Assembly: GCA_907163375.1 (NCBI GenBank)
Contig: CAJQUW010001831.1
Coordinates: 36,318-100,317, forward strand
Direction of reading: 5' to 3'
Length of the DNA: 64,000 nucleotides
Origin: Prostheceraeus crozeri
Taxonomy: Eukaryota; Platyhelminthes; Polycladida; Euryleptidae
The stretch's first letter is position 1. Each line of letters starts with the position of its first letter. Under the pieces are notes generated by a model. The model worked only from the letters and a program-made list of their open reading frames with translations. It was not told where the DNA came from and ran no database searches. Made by a program: the position numbers and the translations under genes. Positions 24,389 through 35,125 of the stretch are shown piece after piece.

Positions 24389-24830
24389 TTCATTAAAAAC
24401 ATCGTAACATGAAAATTATCGTAAATGAAAACATCGTACTGGTCTTACAAAGGCATAGTCTCCTTCATGGCTCATGGCTCCTAGTAATCTGAAGCCTAGC
24501 GTCACTTCCAGCGGATATCTATTTAGGATTCTATGGATGGACATAAATTACTAGTAGATATCTTTTCCATTTGATACCGGATATGTTGATTTTTATACCA
24601 AAATCTTGGATTCCATGTGGAAATTACTTGGGCAGTCCCTGACAATTATGAATTTTGAAAATTATGTTTTTTCAAGTGTAATATTATCATACTCTATTTT
24701 TTATATTTTTCATTTACGATGTTTTTAATGCTACGATGTTTTCATATACGATATTATCTGTTTACGATGTTTTTTATGTTACGATGTTTTTAAATTACGA
24801 TATTATTATTACGATGTTTTCATATAGAAC
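24389..24830. mobile_element. Foldback-like MITE with TACGATGTTTT modules
   Basis: About 50 bp at the left (24389-24440) carry AAAACATCGTA twice, spaced by ATGAAAATTATCGTAAATG. At the right (24712-24830) the reverse complement TACGATGTTTT occurs repeatedly with the same spacers (TTTTTAATGCTACGATG, TTTTCATATACGATATT). The ends can thus pair over roughly 45-50 bases, and the right arm has extra modules. No coding capacity. The structure fits a small foldback MITE; target duplications were not identified. Confidence 0.65.
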
Positions 24831-25795
24831 CCAAAACGCATTGTATCAATGGCAAATTATCTTTCAGCCCTCATACACAACGCATGCGAATGTCTTCCTA
24901 GGTCTTAATAGTTCGATTGCTCCTCATGAATGGCCTGTATTCGGAAGAGACGCTCTCAGCATCAGAGGAGGTAAAGATCGCTCTTCCAATGAATATCCCA
25001 TAAAGTGTTCAGTGTTCTTTAGAAGAACATTTTCCAACTCGGTCTTTACATTCGCATGAAAATCATCACTGATATCATCAATCAGTTGTTTGTCTTGAGA
25101 CGGATGACACTAACGGTCTTGAAATTGCTTCAGACAACGAGGAATAGAGGCATAATTGGAGGAAGTTTCTACACTACCTCTTGCAATCTCGGTGTCCAAT
25201 TTTGCGATTAGTTCCTTTAGGTTAACGATTGCCGCGCAATTAATCATCTTCCAAGTCAATTCTTTTAGGCCCTGATAATTGATAAGGTAGTATTCCACTG
25301 TTTCTATGTGTGTGTGTCCCAACGGGTGATTATCGAAGAGGGCGCTTCTTCCAGTTTGCGACACCTTTTTGCTTGATATCAAGTCATTGACTTTTGGGTA
25401 GAGTCCAATCACCATATCAGCAACTCTATGTGGGTTGTGCCCCAAACAAATCACGTGTGTCATCTTCCGCATAAAAACTACCATTGCTCCAACCGGTTTC
25501 AACATGCCTCATCAGTAACATCAGCAATCAGTAGACACAAGTGGTTTGTAATAACTCATGCATTTTCAAGAAATCATCAATGCATGTGTTTGAAAGCACT
25601 TATTTTCATTACATGCATTTTTGCGCAATTAAATCTGAAATAATTATGTACGCAACAAGTGCAAGGTATCCATTTTTACTGCATTTTTCGAGATCAACAT
25701 GTCTGTGCAGGAGACCGAAGGACGAGGGCATAGTATGTTGATCGAGAACAATGCAATTAAGATAGATATCTTCGCACGAATCGCATAAGTACCGT
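24831..25795. other. Unassigned stretch with one 131-codon minus-strand frame
   Basis: A minus-strand open frame occupies 25505-25110. It contains 'VICLGHNPHRVADMVIGLYP' and later 'HIETVEYYLINYQGLKELTW', and no domain I recognise. No splice sites or repeat borders confirm it, so it may be chance or part of an old transposon. Confidence 0.3.
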
Positions 25796-26575
25796 ATTTC
25801 TTTGAATATGAGACGCCCTTGAATAAGAGACGCCCTCGAATAAGAGACGCATCCGTGAGAGGAAAAAATTTAATAAGAGACGCCCTTGAATAAGAGACGC
25901 ATGTACGAAAAATAGACTGCTATAGACATATTACATGCAGGCTATTGTAATGTGGTAGCTACATCCGCCTGAGCGATTATTAGGCCTACTTATCTTAGTA
26001 AAATAAGTCAGTCTACTAGTAAATGCCGGGTATCATGACCAATATTGTATGTATAATATATAAGGCTTCTTGTTGTTGTACATGCAATACATGCATGTTG
26101 TACATACGTACATGCAGGCCTACTTAAGGTTACTTCATCTACCATTTAAGGAGGCATTATACGGTAGCTTCCTTTGCATTTGGAGTCATGTACCGGTCGG
26201 TAACTTTTGCTGTAAATACTACTTGATTATCGGTATTTTCGTTTCGGCAAATTCAGATCTAGTCTACATGTATAGTGGCCAACATGTACTGGTATATGAA
26301 TGTATTAGATGAGTCTACAAGATATGCTACTACAAACCATAAAACTCCTTTCATTTCCAAAATATCTGAATTATGATAAAGCGTATATATATGTAAAAAA
26401 AATTATTGGCGAAATTTGCCAGTAGGACATAGGTATGACATAGGCCTAAGTGAGGAATGCAAAGGTTACCTAAGAGAAGAGTAGCAAAAAACTAAGACAT
26501 CTTTTTCTAATGAAAGAATGAAAACTTGAACATTTGATAAATAAGAGACGCCCTTGAATAAGAGACGCGTCTAAT
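25796..26575. repeat. GAATAAGAGACGCCC repeats bracketing about 700 bp, probable fossil DNA transposon
   Basis: The word GAATAAGAGACGC occurs several times at 25810-25910, starting with ACCGTATTTCTTTGAATATG, and again at 26540-26570. It is often preceded by CCCTT or CCCTC. The repeats are direct, not inverted, at the two sites. Such clustered (sub)terminal repeats suggest the ends of a decayed DNA element, but termini and target duplications were not resolved and there is no coding motif between them. Confidence 0.5.
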
Positions 26576-28002
26576 TTGATAGCTGTCAAAATCCACCTCT
26601 GTTTGTTATGGATTTGTAGATATCAACGGCATTTCTTGATATTTCCTAATAGAATTTACCGTTTTAAAAGGATGAAAATGTTTCTATATGCTAATGTAAG
26701 GAGTGCAGTAGAGACTGCTTATTATTCCTTGCACTCTTAGGAAACGATAAGCTCTATTATGGAAGCAATAATCATAGACACTGTTGGAAATGAATTTTAT
26801 GCATTTTTCATATTTGCTCGGCCCTGGAATATCCGTGTATCTTTTAATATCTCTTCATGAAATAGTCCGTGCTCCTCCAAATGTTCTATAAAATTTCGTG
26901 ATGTTGAACTTTCCAGATGAGCAGTGATTGCTCGTCAATCACTGTTACATAATCATCATCCTGTTGAATTGTCCAGTATGAATTATTGCTATGTGTCGGT
27001 AAACAGATAAATAATCGTTTTCATCATCGCAGTTCGGAGATATTCCTAATTCTGAAGATAGCGATAAATTGGTTTGACCCTGACTTTTGTGGACAGGCTA
27101 ATTCAATTCCCCTGTGTTAGTGTCAGTGTGTTTTTCTTGTTTATTGCCCTTAGAGTAGAACGTCGCAATTTTGAGCATTCAAATGGTCATCTCTCAAACG
27201 GCGAAGGATACAATTCTATCGCATTAACTCTCTTCCGACAGTTCACATGGCAAGAGTAGAAAAAATGACAATTTTGATAGTTCTGATATTGAAATAATCC
27301 TCTCTGTTCGTCAGACTATCTCAGATGGATTACACTTGCATGAGATAATCTCATTTCGCATCACATCTAACGAAAGGCAATCGTTCACTCATCATCATGC
27401 CAACCACGGGTCATTATTTCAATGTACGTTCTGTGACCGCGATATCTATGACCGCGGGGAGATGAACGAAGCGATGGAGAGAAGGATTCACATTTTATGT
27501 CAGAGAGGAGAGACAGACAATTTGTATGTTCCTCGAATGCTCATAACCCTCGAATTACCGCCGCAGCAAAATATGTTTGTTTCTGCAAGACCAAAGTTAT
27601 TGATTACGCGCGATGTCTTTGATGCATCTTCGCATGCGCATGTAGTGGTTAAGTACTTGGCCCAGAGATCTTTCTGTTCAGTGATCGAGTCAAGGATTCA
27701 AGTACGAGTACCTATATTTTACACGCAACTCCAGTAGTTAATGAGATTGAAAGTTTCCAATCGTTGAATTTTGAACATTGAAAATATCCAATCAAAGACA
27801 GAAATTTGTCTGTAGAAAATTACGTCTCGGGTTAGAGTTTACATATCATCAGAATAATTCTAATGTAAAACTGTCTATTCACCAATTCTGTATTATATAA
27901 GTCGACGCGGCGTCTACTTGAAGAAATACGGTATATCTTCTTTTGACTCTCTGATTAATAGAAAACAGCTTATTGTCCAGAAAATTCGAATAAAAATGAT
28001 GA
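26576..28002. other. No supportable gene
   Basis: A plus-strand frame of 133 codons at 27336-27737 contains 'FQCTFCDRDIYDRGEMNEAM' but no recognised domain or splice signals. Otherwise AT-rich unique-looking sequence. Confidence 0.35.
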
Positions 28003-28085
28003 TGACACCACCCTTGATTCCCCGACCGCACTTGCCTGACCCAGGAATCGAACCGAAGTCCTCGGTGGAGACGAGCTCGCACCTA
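28003..28085 (-). repeat. tRNA-derived SINE fragment
   Basis: On the minus strand GGTGCGAGCTCGTCTCCACC is followed by GGTTCGATTCC, a perfect Pol III B box, then GGGTCAGGCAAGTGCGGTCG. The same sequence occurs on the plus strand at 31825-31908 with few differences, which makes this an interspersed family. The A-box half is missing here; the flank AGTGGTCGGATT is shared with 31575-31586. Confidence 0.75.
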
Positions 28086-28381
28086 GTGGTCGGATTCTGA
28101 CGCGAATTTGACTGGAAATACGCGAAATTGATGATTTCTACGCGAACGAAATTATGCACTTAGATATATTATAATATATACCGCGAGCTAATGCTCTTGT
28201 CACTAGATAACTTGATATTGATATTCTAATTCTCATTCATAATATCAATCTTCGATAGAGTTTATGAACTGCTTTATGTGTTTTATACTTGTGACTAACT
28301 AGGCATTATTTAACATCTTATCATTAAGTTTGTAACTCCATCTGAATTAAGTTTGAACTGCGATGTTCCATATGATATGCG

Positions 28382-29515
28382 ATGGATTTATTAATATTTT
28401 TACCTTTTCTAGATCCATTTTACACACGAATGTATGTTGTTTGTGAATATGCTGAGGTTAACATAAGAATTATGTTAGTACTTCATTCTGAGAATATGAT
28501 TTTCAGAAATATATCAATTGATCAGATCCCTTCCCGATGCTGGAAAATTGATGTATCCAACTTTGATCATTGGCACAACGCCTACAATATCATCATTGGT
28601 GAAAAAGCTCGAAAAATCTTCTCAGATTTATCAGGCCCCAACCAGGCAATCGCCTTCAAGATCATGAAAGCCTTTTTCATGGAAATTACAAAAAGATTGA
28701 GCGACTATTTGCCTTTCGGGAACGAGCTACTGAGAGCTTCACGATTTTTAAGACCATTATGAAAAATGGGTTTTTAAATTCGTCAAAACCATCCCTAACA
28801 TTTTAGGAGATAGCGACCAATCGACATTGCAAGTCGAGATTAGGCTTCATCAAAGTCTGGTAAAAAACGCCTATGAAAACGATGTAGGAGAATTTTGGTC
28901 GAAAGTCGACAAGGTGGGAAAGACACCAACCCTCGTAAAAGTCGCCAAAGCGATTTTTATTTTACCACATGGAAACGCGGAGGTCGAACGTATTTTTTCG
29001 GGTCTATCCGATGTAATAACTAGGAAACGTCGATCGCTGGGTTCTGAAACCATAAAGGCGTTGTCCGTCAGTAAGTCTGTTGACAGCTCTACATTGAAAA
29101 TCGTCAACTCAGAGATCCATACACGGCATCGCACTCGAAATATGAAGCATGGAAGCAGGAGCAACGAAAAGAACGAGAAGAAAAAGAAAAACAGAAATTA
29201 GAAGAACGTCTACGAAAAGAATTGAACGAGGAAATGAACAGAAACGAAAGTATTCGAAAGCACGCGACTGAGATGGAAGACATCGCAACTCCTCTTAAGA
29301 AAAAGGAAGATGAGCAACGGCGACTAACTAACATCTCTTGCAGAGAATGCACTACAGCAGGCCAGAAAAGCCGAGAAAGACCTGATGGATCTTCGACAAG
29401 AAAAGAATGCATTAGAAATGAAAAAAGAAGCCGCGCGCAGTATTGCACTCGATGTGATTCTAAAAAGAGTAAAGACATGTACACCAATTCTCAGATTCTT
29501 CTAGGCCGAGTAACA
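28382..29515 (+). pseudogene. hAT-type transposase remnant with C-terminal coiled coil
   Basis: Three reading frames together describe a hAT transposase end. 28500-28762 gives 'FDHWHNAYNIII', 'FSDLSGPNQAIAFKIMKAFF' and 'DYLPFGNELLRASRFL', then a stop. 28777-29130 gives 'DVGEFWSKVDKVG', then the dimerisation hallmark 'ILPHGNAEVERIFSGL' and 'ITRKRRSLGSETIKALSVSK'. After two frameshifts the frames continue as a highly charged helix ('EQRKEREEKEKQKLEERLRK', 'KAEKDLMDLRQEKNALEMKK') ending 'RVKTCTPILRFF' and a stop at about 29515. The dimerisation domain is typical of hAT elements; the roughly 120-residue coiled coil after it is not. Frameshifts and a stop make it non-functional. The ORF at 40629-41147 has the same architecture. 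Confidence 0.8.
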
Positions 29516-30186
29516 AATATTCGCGCTTCGACAAAAAGACTAATCTGTGTAATTCAATGGATTGCTTGCCATTATGAGTTACATAGGCGTATAAAGCAAA
29601 CTTCTGTGTGTGTTACTAGTTGTATAAAGTTATAAAGTAGATGGCGCATAAGTTAAAGTCGTAAGTTTTCTTCCCTGGATCGTGCATGTAAACAATAAAA
29701 TACTAATTATGGAAGATCCAAGATCACAATCAAGTATGGTGGGAAAAACATGTTCTATATTCTACAATATCTTATATGTTCTTATTATATGGTTTTGTAC
29801 GCTATTTTATTTTATCAAGTAAAGTTGGGTGTTTCTATTTTCCTGAAAAATTTCCTTTCCATAAGAATGAACAGAACACGCCAAACAAATGACACGTGAA
29901 TATTGTGAATACAAATTAAGCTAATAAAATCTCCTTATCAATGCCACCTTGAAACGATAGTGGTTGTCATACGGCGCTTCGCCCGTTCTTTACAGTATGT
30001 ACACGGGAATGAGTAAATGGACCTGATAGTTAGACAGATATTGCGAACAGAGATCTGACATAGAAAGCTTGGTGATGACGTCATGTAATGTGTGAAATAG
30101 GAATCTACAGTTCTGGTTTTTTTAAATCTACAAGTGTTTTTCAAATCACAACACTGGTTTGAACCACTTGATGGCCACTCCTTCAG
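29516..30186. other. No supportable gene
   Basis: AT-rich sequence between the hAT remnant and the Penelope-like element; nothing recognised. Confidence 0.45.
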
Positions 30187-31110
30187 TTACATACAAATCA
30201 AACGAACGTCTGCACTTTTTAAACATTTGAAATCGTTGATTGAGGCTGATGTTCGGTGGTGGCATAACTGCAAGTGTCTGGTGATGCTGGATGCTGGCGG
30301 TTTCGACGACCTTGGTCTGCTTGAACTCTTCGCTAGCCATTTTGGGATTTGATCTTTCACCCGTTCTTGAAGAGCCCTCTGCGACTTCCCTATGTAGCTT
30401 GCTCCGCAAGCGCAACTAAATTCATAGATAAGAGTGTTCTGGAAGGGAAGCGGCACACGATCCTTCGGTGGGACAGGAGCTAAGCGTTTGGTGTAAAATG
30501 TCACAAACGTCTTGAGATGGAAATAAGTCTTGTTCACCACTTTAGACAACTGTTGAACCAAAACACTGCCTTGAGGTCCATAATACGGCATACATACCAT
30601 AATCGGCTTTTTCCGAACTGTTTCATAGGCAACTTTATTCATGTCAGTAGAATGTTTTTTGATGAACCATTTGGGATATCCATTCTTGATTAAGATATTC
30701 TCAAGGTGGGCCTCTTCTTCCTGTAAAAACTTTTGGTGAACAAAGGCGTCGTGCACGATAGTGTAATGTGCGTACTAAATTAACTTTGTACATTCTAGGA
30801 CAAAAAGAAGAGTACTGAGTGTAATGACCAGTAAATGAGTATTTTCTGTACACAGAAGTCAAATATTGGCCATCCTCGTGTATAATCCTCACATCCAGAA
30901 AACTGTCACCAGATTCACGATTAAATATAACGTTGGGATGCATTCGATTAGCTGCATCAACAAAATTATTTGCTTCTTGATGAAAGATGACCGGAAAGAT
31001 GACAGTAATTGCTTTTCATGATGGCCCAGAAATATTTCAGCAAAAGACCCCGATATAGGACTTCCCATTTGCATTGTGCACCTGATGAAGTCTGTGACGA
31101 AAATTTGTCA
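30187..31110 (-). mobile_element. Penelope-like element C, RT catalytic box deleted, with GIY-YIG-like endonuclease
   Basis: Minus-strand order: 'FVTDFIRCTMQMGSPISGSF' and 'AEIFLGHHEKQLL' (RT finger/palm, 31110-31000); 'NNFVDAANRMHPNVIFNRE' and 'SFLDVRIIHEDGQYLTSVYR' (palm/thumb, about 30970-30850); 'LQEEEAHLENILIKNGYP' (30730-30670); a linker; and 'LIYEFSCACGASYIGKSQRA' with 'ALQERVKDQIP' (GIY-YIG nuclease, about 30430-30350). The residues that should lie between 'SSFIKK' and 'NNFVDAANR', including the Y-x-DD active site, are absent, so a deletion has removed the polymerase centre. A frameshift lies near 30750. The element is clearly a different lineage from copies A and B. Confidence 0.88.
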
Positions 31111-31586
31111 ATAAACTGATGCATTTTGAGACTACGTTAATTTTTCTTTATCGTTAATATTATTGTTGATATCAATTTTCAGATCTACACACCTATAACA
31201 TGCGGCATGTCCTTTGAAATGAACAAAAGGAATTAACTTTCTTGATTTTCCTGTTTGAATGAAAGAAGTTTGTTTACACGATAAAAAGACTGCAAATACA
31301 AATTAGCTAAGTGAGATTACAAAATTTATATAAAATTGTTCTTTGTGTGGTGTATTGACAAAGCATGAAAATCACTGAAATGCCTATCTGCGTCCTCCAT
31401 AAGATGTATGTCATCTGATAGAAGACGAAATTCTCTCTATCATCTATTTTTGTTCGCTGTAAGTGGTCTTGTTCCTGTAAACTTATAGTACGTAAACTTG
31501 TGTCACCACATAAATATATACTTGCTCGTAGGGTACATAAAACAAAAGTAAACGAAATCAGAGCTAATACGCGAAATCCGACCACT
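31111..31586. other. No supportable gene
   Basis: A 105-codon minus-strand frame (31624-31307) overlaps the SINE fragment and has no recognised motif. Confidence 0.4.
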
Positions 31587-31617
31587 GCTCGCACCTTCTT
31601 CACTAGGCCACGCTGAC
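31587..31617 (-). repeat. SINE 5' end, inverted copy (31 bp identical to 31801-31831)
   Basis: The reverse complement of these 31 bases is identical to 31801-31831 (GTCAGCGTGGCCTAGTGAAG onward), which contains the A-box-like TGGCCTAGTGAAG. It forms a perfect inverted repeat with a 183-bp spacer. Confidence 0.8.
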
Positions 31618-31800
31618 GGTTCAAAAGGAATGCGAGTGAAGTCAGAAGTGATCTCCAAGTGATATCGACAGCTTATTGTCCCATAGTCATTGACAGAATG
31701 CTACCAGCGCTCATATTGTAGCAAGACAGCATATCAGCATGTCATTCGACTACGTCACACTGTAGATTGACAACAAATATCTGTCGTTGCCTTTTCTACC

Positions 31801-31920
31801 GTCAGCGTGGCCTAGTGAAGAAGGTGCGAGCTCGTCTCCACCGAGGACTCCGGTTCGATTCCTGGGTAAGGCAAGTGCGGTCGGGGAATGAAGGGTGTTG
31901 GTGTCCTTTACTGACATACA
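31801..31920 (+). repeat. tRNA-derived SINE with A and B boxes
   Basis: A box-like TGGCCTAGTGAAGAAGGTG (31808-31826) and B box GGTTCGATTCC (31852-31862) are about 30 bp apart, as in Pol III tRNA promoters. GGGTAAGGCAAGTGCGGTCG follows, shared with the copy at 28003-28085. It does not fold as a functional tRNA gene. Confidence 0.78.
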
Positions 31921-32704
31921 ATTGTTATTCCCTTTAGATATTTAAGGAAACATGCAATGCATAAGCAATTGCCGGTATACATTGACATTTACACAGTCGT
32001 TTCAAAAAGTAGCATTTTATTCAGGTGCAAATAAAGCAACTTACGTACATGTACTATATGCATATAATGAGCAGAAAGATTCTTGATAATACGGACGTTC
32101 TGGGAAGTGAGGAACCAAATGATAGCTACATGCACGGACAAGGAGGGGAGGGGCTCGCAAAACGCCATGATTTTGTGGATGTCCTTTATGGATGGCCCTG
32201 AAGGAAAGCTCTTTAGCATCGGGATATCTATGATCGGGAATAATTGCCGGAAGGGCAATAGATTGATTTCCATTTTAGTTGTTTATATATCTTTGATGCA
32301 TTTAAGTGATTTTCGGCAGTTCACCGTTCGCATCAGAAGCAAAAACAGGTAATTTTCGTGGGAGGATTTCGTATGTTTGACATCATCGTGAATTAAGAGT
32401 GACTGACAGCTTCTCAGCAGAAACATGGAAATATTAATTGCCAATTATACGACAACCTGAACTACTGAGGCATTTCTGTCTTCTTATTCTCCCCATGTCC
32501 TTTCACCAATTCAGGACATGTTTGTTGTGAATAGTTGTGAAGATAACGACAAACATCCATTATGTCATCGGTGCTTAATAACTGCAGCCATCTAAAATGC
32601 AATAACGTCAGATTCTAGTGTCATTGGAATATTTGTAATTCGAAACAATGTTTAATTTCTGAGAACCTTACGTATTTGCAATTCATGTTGGTCAGACAAC
32701 AGCC
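31921..32704. other. No supportable gene
   Basis: Overlapping frames on both strands at 31989-32352 are probably chance. Nothing recognised. Confidence 0.4.
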
Positions 32705-32705
32705 A

Positions 32706-32790
32706 CGTGGTAGGATAGCTCAACTGGTTAATGACCACATTTCAGTACGGAGTTGGAGAAGGTCCAAGGTTCGAGTCTGTCAGCGTGGGG
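32706..32790 (+). repeat. tRNA-like Pol III promoter sequence, probable SINE head
   Basis: GGTAGGATAGCTCAACTGGTTAATG carries an A-box-like TAGCTCAACTGG, and GGTTCGAGTC (32768-32777) a B box about 50 bp later. The acceptor stem does not close, so this is a tRNA-derived SINE or tRNA pseudogene rather than a working tRNA gene. Confidence 0.55.
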
Positions 32791-33550
32791 ACATAAGGTC
32801 TACGCTAGGTGTGCTTGCAAGTCAAGTGAACATAGTAGGAAAAGGCATATGTTGTCATTTGTATGAGAAGCTTTAGTGCTTCATTATTTCCAGTTGTTTA
32901 CTCAAACCCCATTAAGCAAATCTAAGGGGTTCAATATTTCTGAATTATTTGAAAATCCTGACTATTTACTTTCACTGAAGATTTGTAACTTATCAACTTA
33001 GCAGGAAATTTAATCTCCTTAGTGAAATGCCGTGTTGATTCTCAGAAATGAAACACTAAAGAGACAAAATTAACTAAACATTTAAAAGCCGTGATGACTA
33101 CAGCAGCTTGCTCTAGCAGATTTTTGTTACAAGTTCAGAAATGTTCAAATCTAATGATTTTCTTTCATTTTCCACGCATTCGTCAGAGTTCAATTAGAAA
33201 TCTGGGCACACTAGGGTCACATGGCTTGGGAGACACTGATCTAGACAGATCACATAAATTAGGGAAAATGTATTCACGATCATAGCTATGGGACTCGTTC
33301 TACTTTGAAAATAATACGTCTCAAATGGGTTTAAATGTGGTTTAAATGTTACCTTCCAGTGGGCAAAATCCAAACATATTTTGGGTAAATCTTTGATAAT
33401 ATGCCGAAAACAAAAGCCATGAGAGCCTAGATCATGCGGTTCAGTTTTGAAGCGGTCACTGCAGGTGCCACACGTTCCGGTGTCGATAGAGATAATAGAC
33501 AGTTAAATATTTGTGGAGTGTTTCTTTCAAAAGTCCTAGCCATTACTTAC

Positions 33551-33628
33551 TTCAAATCTGTGAATCAATAAGCCTTGCTGATCTGATAATTTAACAATAT
33601 CTCCGAGTTTTAAATCTCCATCTTCAGG
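33551..33628 (-). CDS. Candidate internal exon of an unidentified gene on the minus strand
   Basis: On the minus strand a pyrimidine-rich CCTTTCTGTCCCTGTTTTCTGTAG precedes a 78-bp open segment (26 codons, phase 0 both sides), which is followed by the strong donor GAA|GTAAGT. It encodes 'PEDGDLKLGDIVKL' then 'SDQQGLLIHRFE'. I do not recognise the protein; 'GD-x-LGDIVKL' has the look of a small beta domain. It lies inside the XRCC6 intron on the opposite strand and would be one exon of a nested gene. A chance combination of splice-like signals remains possible. Confidence 0.35.
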
Positions 33629-33919
33629 CTACAGAAAACAGGGACAGAAAGGTTGCAGATAGAAAATTCAAAGTCAGTGGAACATCAAATTATCAAGCGT
33701 TGGTAGTTGGGCAGCTCTTTCCTGTTATTTAGGTAGTCAATCGATGAGGTAGAGGAAAATAATGAATACCAACATTTAATTTACTTGATTACTTCCCTAC
33801 TTTCGTCCTAGTCCACGTTGAACGGGTCCGGCAAATACCAGTATGTAAATCGAGATGATATTTTATCTCCTATTGAATTTCATAATCATAATGACAAAGA
33901 ATTAGGCACAAAGGGACAC

Positions 33920-34556
33920 TTAGCTGCTTACTTGCTTATATTTATTCCATTTAACGTCGATTGCTCCATCCATGTTGGGTACGACGATTCGCTTGTATGG
34001 CGGCTCTCCATTTCGCTCGGTCGTTTGCATCTTCGACACGGAGCCCGAGCGCTCGAAGGTCTTCGTTGATGTTATCGCTCCATGTCTTCTTTGGACGTCC
34101 AACTGGTCGGCGCCCATCCTCTGTCAATTTCTGCACGCGCTTCACCCATTGACATTCGTCCTTTCTTTCTACGTGGCCACACCATCTTAAACGACGTCTT
34201 CTTATGGAGTCGCCAATAGTCTCCAGGCACACTCTAGCTCTCAGCTCCTCGTTTGAAATGCGGTCGCGAGAGGAGACTCCGCACATCCGTCGGACCATCC
34301 GCATTTCGTTCACCTCAAGTCGCCTCAAACGCTCAGCTGACAAGGCCCAAGTCTCGCTACCATACAGCATGCTGGTGCGCACACAAGACTTAAAGATGAC
34401 TGCCTTTATTGAGAGTGCAGTTGCTTTAGATGTTAAAAAGGGAGCCATCTCACGAAACCTGCACCAACCGCTTCGGTTCCTCGCTCTGACTGCTGCACTT
34501 GCACCTCCGCCAGCATCAATGACATCACCGAGGTAACGGTCGTAGCTTTCCTCGTC
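33920..34556 (-). mobile_element. LINE 3' end A (RT C-terminal region), 5'-truncated
   Basis: The minus-strand frame opens 'VDEESYDRYLGDVIDAGGG', 'KAVIFKSCVRTSMLYGSETW' and 'LRRLEVNEMRMVRRMCGVSS', then 'RRRRLRWCGHVERKDECQW', 'DGRRPVGRPKKTWSDNI' and 'NKYKQVSS' before the stop. This is the standard tail of RTE/CR1-like non-LTR retrotransposon ORF2. It is uninterrupted from 34554 to about 33920, so the copy is relatively young. The 5' side stops abruptly against a 20-bp minisatellite (34557-34678). The 3' end carries ATAAGCAAGTAAGC, also seen at the end of the neighbouring LINE B. Confidence 0.93.
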
Positions 34557-34678
34557 AACCTTGAGATGATCGCCGTCACCTTGAGATGACCGCCGTCAGC
34601 TTGAGATGACCGCCGTCACCTTGAGATGACCGCCGTCACCTTGATATGATCGCCGTCAACTTGAGATGACCGCTTACT
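34557..34678. repeat. 20-bp minisatellite, about 6 copies
   Basis: TTGAGATGAYCGCCGTCAMC is repeated six times with minor changes, exactly between two LINE 3' ends in the same orientation. On the minus strand it follows the tail of LINE B and precedes the truncated 5' edge of LINE A. Confidence 0.93.
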
Positions 34679-35125
34679 TGCTTAAATCTCGTGCCTGACA
34701 GGCATAGAGACGACACTCGACACCACCCTTCTACAGCTCGCTCGGTCTGTTATTCCGTCCGCAGCTTCATCGGGAGTGATATGTAGGGAACGAAAATTCT
34801 CCTGGAGGACGTCCCGATACCGTTGCCGAGGAGCTCCTCTCGGTCTGCGCCATCCCGCTGCTGACAGGCTGAAGTCCCAGGCTATTCCTGTTGGAAGCTG
34901 TGGGTTACTTCGCATGAGGTGACCGATCCAGCGAAGACGGCTTTGAGCTAGTGTCTGTTCGAGTGGCGGGAGCCCTGTTGGTTGACGCAAGTCATCTTTT
35001 TACATGCGGTTAGGCCATCGGATGTTACTAACAGTGCGGAGGGCTCAAGAGTTGTAGCCACTTAATCTTTTCGTTTGGGACTTGTTGAGAGGCCACGTTT
35101 CTGCACCATACACATACAAAGGGAT
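34679..35125 (-). mobile_element. LINE 3' end B, different family from A, two in-frame stops
   Basis: The minus strand encodes 'LYVYGAETWPLNKSQTKRL', 'ALRTVSNIRWPNRM', 'LRQPTGLPPLEQTLAQSRLR', 'WIGHLMRSNPQLPTG', 'AGWRRPRGAPRQRYRDVL' and a terminal 'SMPVRHEI'. YGxETW and RLRW-x-GH mark the C-terminal region of LINE ORF2. The spacing and the LPP-LEQ-x-L and WRRPRGAP motifs differ from LINE A, so a second family is present. Stops interrupt the frame near 35050 and 35005. Confidence 0.9.

Noticed and set aside
27336-27737. 133-codon frame with 'CTFCDRD' as a zinc-finger protein
   Set aside because: A single C-x2-C without partner ligands and no supporting signals.
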